Shown here: positions 56,510 through 64,000 of the stretch, in pieces
Layout of the letters: each line of letters starts with the position of its first letter
How positions within the stretch are numbered: the stretch's first letter is position 1
Assembly (NCBI RefSeq): GCF_008728515.1
Contig: NC_044996.1
Location: forward strand, 127,463,595-127,527,594
DNA: 64,000 nt
Reading direction: 5' to 3'
DNA from: Papio anubis
Taxonomy: Eukaryota; Chordata; Mammalia; Primates; Cercopithecidae
Made by a program: the position numbers and the translations under genes
Notes under the pieces: model-generated
What the model was told of the DNA's origin: nothing
The model's input: the letters and a program-made list of their open reading frames with translations, nothing else
Database searches by the model: none

Positions 56510-58586
56510 TCTGTTGGGAATGCTTTTGGCAGCTTAAACCAGAGGGGTATTCGTTATTTATTTAACAAGGAGGTGAGTGGTCTCAGAGTTGATTTGTCAG
56601 CTTGACGGCATCCCAATGACCCAAGATCTTTCCACTTTCTCTCTTGCCCACTCTCAGTTTCCTGGCAGAGTCTTCCCTCATAGTCACAAGATGGCAACTA
56701 AGCCTCCAACCATCATATCTATACAGAAATGGGTGGGCAGTGAAGGAGATCTCCTCAGATACTTCTCTCCTCTCAGTTTGCAAAGACTTCCAGCAAATTT
56801 TCCCAATACTCTCATTCATCAGAATTAGGTAAAATGGCTACCTTAGTATAAGAGAAACTGGAAAAGTGAGTCTTTGATTTTTTCCAACCTCCATGCACTG
56901 TGACAGAGAAGGGAGAAGGGGTGTGGAATGAACATTGAATATCTCTCAACAGCGTCTGTTACACATTCCCTGTATTAAAAAATAGTCTTCCACACTGAGA
57001 AAGGAAAGAGTGGAACACAAGTGAAGGGATCAAAGGTATGCAATTACTATTTTTCTTTACATTGAAAAAAAAAAAGGCCTCACACTGATCCCTTCAGAAT
57101 AAGGTGTTGAATATAGCCGATAGTGAAAACTATTTGGAACAGGAGATTTGAAAGTCTCTCCCATCAAATTGGAAGGATGAGCTCTTAACTAATGACTTAA
57201 TTTGAATCTTTGAAAGATGAGTGTTTCATTATCTTCCTTAATGGAGTGTATATCAAATTTAGTGTGTCTCCAAGACACCAGACTAGATTTAGCCAGATGG
57301 TGCAAGTTTTCCAACCTTCTAATAATACTTGTGCATTTTTAGCAGTTAAAATGCTTAAAGGGGGTATCATTCTGGTGGGAGGAGAAGAGCAGTTGGTTAA
57401 GTGGTCTTGCCATCAGCTTTGTGTCTCGATGGCAATGATTCTTCCTCTGTTCACACTATCTACTCAACTCCTTAAAATTCATGTCTGGGGAGGGAACTAT
57501 TTCTCAGTTGCTTTCACCTTTCATCACAGTGTCTGGTTTGTGCGGGTTTGTCTTAGTTTAAGTTCACCTGGAAAGAGATGCTTAGACAGGATTTGAGTAC
57601 AAATAGTTTCTTTAGATGATGAAGGAAATACTGGTAGGGAAATAGGGAAGGGAAACAGGATAGGGAATGCAGCAAATAAAATGTGCATTATCAAATTATC
57701 ACTGTGATTGACTGGAACTTGATCTCACTGGGAAATTCTGGGAAACAGCGTTAAACACACGCTTCAGGGTTCTTCTACCCATGAGCAAGAGAGCTGGGGT
57801 ATTTATATACCAATTCCCCAGTATTATTGGAGAAGGGCCTTCTTCCAAATGGTGTTAATTTCCTAGCATTTCTGGCCTGCCACATGGGCAGACAAATCTG
57901 GCTTCACTGGCCAGAGACAGCCCTCAAACAAAGAAATGCACGTACTGGTGTTTGGAAGTGGTGAGGGTCAGGGGATTTAGGTTTCGTAGAATTAAAGGTT
58001 AGACCTCAGGGGGTCCTTAAACATTCTAAAGACCAGAGCCCTCTGTTATTCCTCCTTCCCATTATATAATCAAGGTAACTGTTGTTACTTAGTTAGTTTA
58101 CTTAGTTACTTAGTAAACTAAGGTAAAATCTCACACCTAAGCAGTGGCTGGGCTGCAACAACAACTCAGTTTTCCCACCTTTTCATCTTAGATTCTTTCA
58201 ACCTTGCCAATGTTATTCACAAACCAGTAGGATATTTAAAATATTAAAGGATTATTACTTGGTTGAATTGTCATGACATTTAGAAAATAATTTTTCTTTA
58301 TGTTACCAGTAGTGTGTGAATACTAAGAAAATATAATTGTTAAAATTAATAAACTGGTTATGGGACAAAGTACAAATAATCAAGATCACCCCTTGCTTGG
58401 CACATATGCCTCTTGAATGTTAGATGATCTTTCCGCAGTTATGGATAAGACTAGTGACAGTTCTGGATGCTATGCCCGTTGGTTATTCTCTGAGGTTTTC
58501 TGCTTAAAGTCTACGCATTTAGCTATTAAATGCTAGACACCATGTGATGTAGCCAGCCCCATCCTCTTGCAACACTCCTAATGCTT
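56510..58586. other. Unassigned DNA
   Basis: About 2 kb. The interval 57.55-58.07 kb has the texture of an old LTR or DNA transposon, but I cannot match it to a family. A small perfect 9-bp palindrome is at 58093-58121. A 128-codon frame at 57210-57596 (+) has no recognisable domain. Confidence 0.4.
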
Positions 58587-58929
58587 AAAAATGCAGTGAG
58601 GGGCCGGGCAAAGTGGCTTACACCTGTAATCCCAGTGCTTTGGGAGGCCGAGGAGGGCAGATCACGAGATCAAGAGATTGAGACCATCCTGGACATGGTA
58701 AAACCCTGTCTCTATTAAAAATACAAAAATTAGCTGGGCGTGGTGGTGCATGCCTGTAGTCCCAGCTACTTGGGAGGCTGAGGCAGGGGAATTGCTTGAA
58801 CGTGGGAGGCAGGGGTTGCAGTGAGCCAGTGAGCCGAGATCACGCCACTGTGCTCCAGCCTGGTGACAGAGCGAGACTCCACCTCAAAAAAAAAAAAAAA
58901 AAAAAAAAAGAAAAAAAAATTCAGTGAGG
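58587..58929 (+). mobile_element. AluSc-like SINE with TSD
   Basis: Alu body 58602-58919: 'ggccgggcaaagtggcttac', 'gatcacgagatcaagagatt', 'gagaccatcctggacatggt', 'attgcttgaacgtgggaggc', an extra 'gccagtga' duplication near 58823-58835, and an A25-type tail with one G. A 15-bp direct repeat (58587-58601 and 58915-58929) differs at one base. Confidence 0.95.
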
Positions 58930-59183
58930 AAAGAATTTGCAAAACCCTCTAGTCCCACAGGTAACTGAAGAAATCCTGTAGGTGGAGGGTGTTTAGGAAA
59001 ATCTTAGGGAAGAAGAAAGCTCAGCTTCAGAAAGACCCTCATTTACTCGAATCTTCTTCTCATTTCTCTCACCCATTCCTCCTATTATAAGAAAGATTTA
59101 ATTCTGAGTCAGAGATGACAAGAAGGGGAGCAGAAGCAAAGTGAATCTCATAATTTTATGAAAGTGTTCCGTTTAACCTCTCA
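58930..59183. other. Unassigned DNA
   Basis: No repeat or gene recognised. Confidence 0.4.
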
Positions 59184-59258
59184 CTGTTGGGCTCAAGTGA
59201 TTCTCCTGCTTCAGCCTCTTGAGCTAGGAATACAGACATGCACCACCACGCCTGGCCT
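59184..59258 (-). mobile_element. Alu fragment (about 75 bp)
   Basis: 'ttgggctcaagtgattctcc', 'tgcttcagcctcttgagct' and 'tgcaccaccacgcctggcc' are a deleted left portion of a reverse Alu, lacking both a poly-T and the rest of the element. Confidence 0.85.
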
Positions 59259-59344
59259 TAAGTAGGTTCTGACATCTTTATACCCAGGGGTTCATGGCTG
59301 GATTTTCCAACTGAAACTCACTAGAAAGAATTCTCTTCTGCACT

Positions 59345-59815
59345 TCCCATTCCTTCTTTTGTCTAAATCGTGAAATAATATACATACTGTAAAGTGTACA
59401 AATGTCAAGTGTACAGCTCAATGAATTTTAACAAAATGAACACACCCATTGAACTACCATCTAGGTTAGGGCATGCATTACTAGCACCAAGATGCCTACT
59501 TTATACCCATCCTGTCATTACCACCACCCCAAAAGTAAAGAGAATCTTTTGCCATAAATTAGTTTTGCATATTTTTCAACTTTCTATAAATGAAATCACA
59601 GAGCATGTACATTTTTGTGGTTGGTTTCTTTTGCTCAACGTTAGGTATGTGAGGTGCATCCATGGTGTTGTGATTAGCAGTCATTTATTTCTTTTTTGAT
59701 CATTGTATAGCATTCAGTTGTATGAATCAACTACAGTTTATCTATCCTTTGAGTTATTTGCAGTGTCTTCTGTGTGCTGAATTTCAGAAGGTCATTGGGA
59801 TGGAATGGAATCATA
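59345..59815 (-). mobile_element. Old L1M (L1ME-like) LINE fragment
   Basis: Antisense: 'gtacagctcaatgaatttta' (59412), 'cacacccattgaactaccat', 'ctttctataaatgaaatcac', 'ggtttcttttgctcaacgtt' (59624), 'gaggtgcatccatggtgttg', 'cattgtatagcattcagttg'. It matches the same interval as the 25.98-kb fragment. Confidence 0.78.
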
Positions 59816-59879
59816 ATAATATTCAGACATTTATACCTAAAACATTCATCAACAGATTGCCAATGGCCAAGCCTAGCCA

Positions 59880-60085
59880 GCATGTATATGGAGCTTACTA
59901 TGTGTTAAGCATTGACTTAAGTACTTCATAAGTGTGAACTCATTTAACTTTCATACAACACTGTTAGGAAGGGTACTATTATTATTACCATTTAGATGCA
60001 GAAACTTAGGCATGGATTGGTAAAGTCGCTTGCTTAAGGTCACACAGTTAATTTGCAGAAGGGAAAGTTCTGGCCAATGAAACTG
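59880..60085 (-). repeat. MIR SINE
   Basis: Reverse MIR: 'tactatgtgttaagcattga' (59897), 'gtgaactcatttaactttca', 'ctgttaggaagggtactatt', 'attattaccatttagatgca', 'cttgcttaaggtcacacagt'. Confidence 0.88.
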
Positions 60086-60089
60086 GCTT

Positions 60090-60355
60090 AGACCGTGTTC
60101 TCTACTATGTCCCTTGTATACACTTCTATTACAGCACACAGTACACTGTCTTATATGTCTTTATTTACCTATCTTTCTGCCCTTCTATATACACGTCTTT
60201 ACATACCTATTTTTCTGCCCTTCTTGACCATGATCTTGAACATGTCATCTGTGTCTTATTTTTGCCAGCATTGGTTTAATGAGAAAACCAGGGGCTGTGC
60301 TAAAGTAAGTGCTTGTGTGAGAAATGAGTTAGTGTGGGCAATAAACTCATGGGTA
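60090..60355. other. Unassigned DNA
   Basis: No repeat or gene recognised. 'cccttctatatacacgtctttacatacctat' is weakly repetitive with the preceding 30 bases. Confidence 0.4.
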
Positions 60356-60359
60356 CCTT

Positions 60360-61146
60360 TTCTTTTTTTCTTTATTTAAAATTTTTATTTTAGGTTCGGG
60401 GGTACATGTGCAAGTTTGTTATATAAGTAAACTGCATGTCACAGGGCTTTGGTGTACGGATAATTTCACCACCCAGGCAATAAGCATAGGATCTGATAGG
60501 TAGTTTTTTGATCCTCTCCCTCCTCCCACTCTCCACCCTCCGATAGACCCCAGTGTCTGTTGTTCCTCTCTTTGTGTCCATGTGTTCTTGTTGTTGTTTA
60601 GCTCCCACTTATAAATGAGAACATGCAGTATTTGCTTTTCTGTCCCTACATTACTTTGCTTAGGATAATGGCCTCCAGCTCCATCCATGTTGCTGCAAAG
60701 GACATAATCTCATTCTTTCTTATTGCTGCATAGTAATCCATGGTGTATATGTACCACATTTTCTTTATCCCATCTACCATTGATGGGCATTTATGCTGAT
60801 TCCATGTCTTTGCTACTGTGAATAGTGCTGCAGTGAACATATGTGTATATGTGTCTTTATGGTGTAACTATTTATATTCCTTTGGGTATATAGAATATAT
60901 ATGGGTATATGGGTATATGGGTATATGGTATATGGGTATATGGGTATATAATATGGGTATATAGAATATACCCAAAGGAATACTCATTATATTCCTTTGG
61001 GTAATGGGATTGCTGGGTCAAATGGTAGTTCTGTTTTAAGTTCTTTGAGGAATCGTCACACTGCTTTTCACAGTGGCTGAACTAATTTGCTTTTCTTCCA
61101 GCAGTTTATAAGTGTTCCCTTTTCTCTGCAACCTCACCAGCATCAG
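60360..61146 (-). mobile_element. L1PB/L1MA-like LINE 3' end with internal array
   Basis: Antisense L1: 'ttttattttaggttcggggg' (60383), 'caccctccgatagaccccag', 'tagctcccacttataaatga', 'accacattttctttatccca', 'attgatgggcatttatgctg', ending in the ORF2 C-terminal region at 'gcaacctcaccagcatcagg'. The ORF2 stretch is disrupted by a TATATGGG-type array at 60899-60970. A (CTTTT)n run abuts its truncated end. Confidence 0.92.
60875..61003. repeat. TATATGGG-type array with inverted copy
   Basis: Inside the L1 the motif TATTCCTTTGGGTATA (60875-60890) is followed by about eight imperfect GGGTATAT units. A repeat of GGGTATATAGAATATA follows (60884-60899 and 60955-60970), then the inverted copy TATACCCAAAGGAATA (60967-60982), then a third direct copy at 60990-61003. 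Normal L1 has the motif once. Confidence 0.9.
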
Positions 61147-61182
61147 GTTTTTCTTTTCTTTTCTTTTCTTTTTCTTTTTTTG
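61147..61182. repeat. (CTTTT)n tract
   Basis: Six or so CTTTT units just beyond the 5'-truncated end of the antisense L1. They may derive from its target site. Confidence 0.88.
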
Positions 61183-61323
61183 CTTTTTAATAATAGGAAG
61201 GAGGAAGAGAAACTGCATTGCCCGTAGCTCATGGGTTAACGATACAAACTGCTTGGAACAGTTTTTATAACTTAAACCAGAGGAGACAGCAAGGAGGAAG
61301 AGCCTAGAGCTGTGCTAGCCAAT

Positions 61324-62482
61324 AGAAATACAACACGAAGGGAGATAGAGAGTAAAAGGATGGTTACCAGAGGTTAGGAAGGGTAGTAGGGGGTGGTAGG
61401 AATGGTGAGGATGGTTAATGGGTACAAAAAAATAGAAAGAATAAGACCTACTATTTGATAGCACAACAGGGTGACTATAATCAATAATAACTTAATTGTA
61501 CATTTAAAAATAACTAAGAGTGTAATCGGGTTGTTTGTAACTGAAAGGATAACTGCTTGAGGGGATGGATACCTCGTTCTCCATGATGTGCTTATTTCAT
61601 ATTGCACGCCTACTATGTACCCATAAAAACTAAAAATTAAAAAATTAAAAACATTTAAAAATGCAGGTGAATCCAAGGGAAGTGAAAAACACACCAATTC
61701 TTCTTTTTTTTTTTATTTTTTAAATTATACTTTAAGTTCTGGGGTACATGTGCACAACATGCAGGTTTGTTACATAGGTATACATGTGCTATGTTGGTTT
61801 GCTGCACCCGTCAACTGGTCATTTACACTAGGTATTTCTCCTAATGCTATCCCTCCCCCAGCCCCCTACCCCCCCACCCGCCCCGGTGTGTGATGTTCCC
61901 TGCCCCATGTCCATGTGTTCTCATTGTTCAACTCCCACTTATGAGTGAGAACATGTGGTGTTTGATTTTCTGTCCTTGTGATAGTTTGCTTAGAATGATG
62001 GTTTCCAGCTTCATCCATGTCCCTGCAAAGGGCATGAACTCATCCTTTTTTATGGCTGCACAGTATTCCGTGGTGTATACGTGCCATATTTTCTTAATCC
62101 AGCCTATCATTGATTGACATTTGGTTGGTTCCAAGTCTTTGCTATTGTGAATAGTGCCACAATAAACATAGATGTGCATGTGTCTTTATTGTAAAATGAT
62201 TTATAATCCTTTGGGTATATGCCCAGTGATGGGATTGCTGGGTCAGATGGTATTTCTAGTTCTAGATCCTTGAGGAATCACCACACCGTCTTCCACAATG
62301 GTTGAATTAATTTATACTCCCACCAACAGTGTAAAAGCATTCCTATTTCTCCACATCCTCTCCAGCATCTGTTGTTTCCTGACTTTTTAATGATTGCCAC
62401 TCTAACTGGTGGAAACACCAATTCTTGTTGCAATCTTAAATAAAATTGCTCATGTACCTAGAAAAAAAAAGAAATACAGCAC
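61324..62482 (+). mobile_element. L1MA-like LINE 3' end with probable 3' transduction
   Basis: Sense L1 3' UTR from about 61337: 'ggatggttaccagaggttag', 'gatagcacaacagggtgact', 'cctactatgtacccataaaa', then an A-rich tail (61628-61663). About 74 non-L1 bases follow (61664-61702 plus 62427-62461), with AATAAA at 62439-62444 and a second poly-A at 62462-62470. AGAAATACAACAC (61324-61336) and AGAAATACAGCAC (62470-62482) form the TSD. A younger antisense L1 splits the transduced part. Confidence 0.82.
61691..62426 (-). mobile_element. L1PA LINE 3' end with perfect 12-bp TSD
   Basis: Antisense L1 body 61703-62414: poly-T, 'ttatactttaagttctgggg', a C-rich complement of the 3' UTR polypurine tract (61851-61884), and the ORF2 C-terminus antisense through 'cctgactttttaatgattgc'. 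ACACCAATTCTT flanks it exactly at 61691-61702 and 62415-62426. It looks like the least diverged L1 here, but its ORF2 portion is short and dead. The C-tracts give G-quadruplex potential on the minus strand. Confidence 0.96.
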
Positions 62483-62769
62483 CAGCCACATGTGCTACAT
62501 TTACATTTTCTAGAAGCCACATTTTAAAAAGTGAAAAAGAAAAACAAGTAAAATTAATTGTAATAATATATTATATTTAACCCAGTATATCCAAAATCTT
62601 ATTTCAACGTGTGATCAATATAGGCATTATTAATGGAGTGTTTCAGATTCCTTTTTACTACATCTTAGAAACCTACAACACATCTTATCTTAGACTGGCC
62701 ACATTTCAAGTGCTCAGTAGCCACATGTGAGTGGCTACTGTATTGGAGCAGTGTAGGTCTTAAAGCCTT

Positions 62770-62932
62770 TCTCCTCAAAGTGTAGTCTGTGGACCAGCAG
62801 CAGCACATCAACCGGAAGTTTGCTAGAAATGCAGAATCTCAGGCCCTAGTCCAGGCTTACTGAATCAAAACCTGTCTTTTAATGAGCTCCCTGGGAGATT
62901 TGTTTGCACATCAAAGTTTGAGAAAGTGGTCT
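62770..62932 (-). mobile_element. MER5-like hAT-Charlie DNA transposon
   Basis: 'ctcctcaaagtgtagtctgt', 'ggaccagcagcagcacatca', 'gaaatgcagaatctcaggcc', 'cttactgaatcaaaacctgt' and 'tcaaagtttgagaaagtgg' are a MER5-type element in reverse, slightly shortened. Confidence 0.88.
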
Positions 62933-63037
62933 ATTGATCAACTGCATTAACAGGGCATTTTCTAATGAATGGAAGATAATAGCTCTCTACCCCTGAAATC
63001 ACAGCCACAGGGTCTCTCATTAAGTTCATTTGTTAAC

Positions 63038-63112
63038 TTCCTTCCTTCTCTCCTTTCCTCTCTCTCTCCCTCCCTCATTTCCTTCCTTCCTTTCTTGCTT
63101 CCTTCCCTCCAT
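63038..63112. repeat. CT-rich (CCTT)n low-complexity tract
   Basis: An imperfect polypyrimidine run of CCTT, CTCT and CCCT units. Confidence 0.9.
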
Positions 63113-64000
63113 TGGTTCCCACATTAAAAAGAAGACTTTGTTTCAATCAATACTGCTGTTCCTCTTAAATGACAGCGCCAAGCTATTACATTCTGCAAGC
63201 TCATCCTTTGTGAATGAAAGGAAGTGAATTCAGCCACAGCCCTATCTTTCTGCCATTATCCTGTATTAAATGTCCTTCAATTAGTATGTACAGTGAGTCC
63301 CCTGTAAGACCCCCTGCTGGTTTATGTCACTCGTGCATTAACCTCATTGGTTACCAAACATTCCCATTATTAAGCCATTAAAAGCCAGTCTTGTTCACCT
63401 GCCAGCTCTTTCGTTTCCTTTTCTATCTCTTGGATGATTTTCCCAGATGGAATTTTGGTGTCTCTCCGTAGCCATCTTTTTTTTTTATGTCTTGCCAGAA
63501 TCGATTTCCTCTTGCACCCCTCTCTTTCTCTTCCTTTCTTTTTCTCTGCCTCATTCTTTCTCTCCCCCGACAGTGTGTTGTCTTTCTGCAATTTTTTAAA
63601 ATACCACTCTGTCTCCCCAGGAGAAGGTAATTACTTGGTTGAGAACAGGTTGGTTATAGCTGTGTGTGCACTCACCAAGCTGGAGCCTCGTCAGTGGGGC
63701 TGCTTCCAGTCCCTGCTGGTTCAAGTGACATTTGGCAAGTCATCACTTTCCAACGCTGTCCAATTGTTTCTGCCAGTTTGATGAAATTGTGAAGCAGGTT
63801 GCAATACTGGCAGTTTGAAAGTGGATATTGAATAGGATGTTAGAAGAGTATTTTGAAACCGGTTTTTGAATATCTTGCTCACCTTACCTGTTTGTTTTTA
63901 AAGAGCAATGAGATATAATTTTAGCAGTGTGTGTGTGCATAATATTAAGCTTGCATTTTTAGAGATAATATTCAGGATGAAGGAAGACATGCTCTGCCCT
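63113..64000. other. Unassigned DNA
   Basis: No confident repeat or gene. Another pyrimidine-rich stretch lies at about 63515-63565. The opposed open frames at 63.37-63.78 kb arise from this biased composition. Confidence 0.42.

Larger units (their letters stand above)
61306..62755 (+). mobile_element. MER-class hAT-like DNA transposon, split by an L1
   Basis: The left end, 'gagctgtgctagccaatagaaatac', is at 61307-61331 and the body resumes at 62470: 'gccacatgtgctacatttac', 'ttctagaagccacattttaa', 'aacccagtatatccaaaatc', 'actggccacatttcaagtgc', 'gtggctactgtattggagca'. It is the same family as the elements at 32.87 and 40.08 kb. The 1.1-kb interruption is an L1 insertion. Confidence 0.85.

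Overview
This window is primate nuclear DNA, most likely human. The evidence is dispersed repeats found only in primates: AluJ, AluS and AluY SINEs, L1PA/L1PB LINEs, THE1/MST LTRs and a MADE1 mariner MITE. They lie over older mammalian repeats (MIR, L2, L1M, MLT1-type LTRs, MER5/MER20 hAT elements). I see no bacterial or viral gene, no CpG island, no RNA gene and no exon I can defend. The longest open frames (up to 173 codons) fall in non-coding DNA or in decayed L1 ORF2. The window reads as intergenic or deep intronic sequence.

Layout. 1-17 kb is mostly single-copy DNA with scattered old repeats: MIRs, a MER5-like element, L1M tails, one AluJ, MADE1, and an MLT1 solo LTR with a perfect 5-bp target-site duplication (TSD). 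17.07-24.18 kb holds two decayed L1s facing each other 5' to 5', a 2.6-kb inverted repeat with a 1.8-kb spacer. 24.5-27.85 kb is an L1M/Alu/L1P patchwork. 28-34 kb is mixed: a THE1 LTR, an old LTR-like stretch, L2, L1M, a MER element and AluJ. 34-57 kb is mostly unique DNA with many MIRs and old LTRs. It contains a gap-free 257-bp inverted duplication (41.36-42.14 kb), a nested MLT1/L2/MST stack (48.75-49.70 kb), a THE1 LTR and a strong 207-nt hairpin next to an AluY. 57-64 kb carries an AluSc-like element, antisense L1s, and a hAT element split by an L1 with an apparent 3' transduction that is itself split by a younger antisense L1.

No genes act together here. What can be read is insertion history: TSDs, nesting order and local rearrangements. 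The least explained items are the 257-bp inverted duplication, the 207-nt palindrome, the L2 segment flanked by direct repeats inside an MLT1, the 3'-transducing L1, and a TATATGGG-type array with an inverted copy that suggests template switching. Subfamily names come from consensus sequences recalled without alignment, so class-level calls are firmer than subfamily calls. Boundaries of old elements are good to about 10-30 bases.
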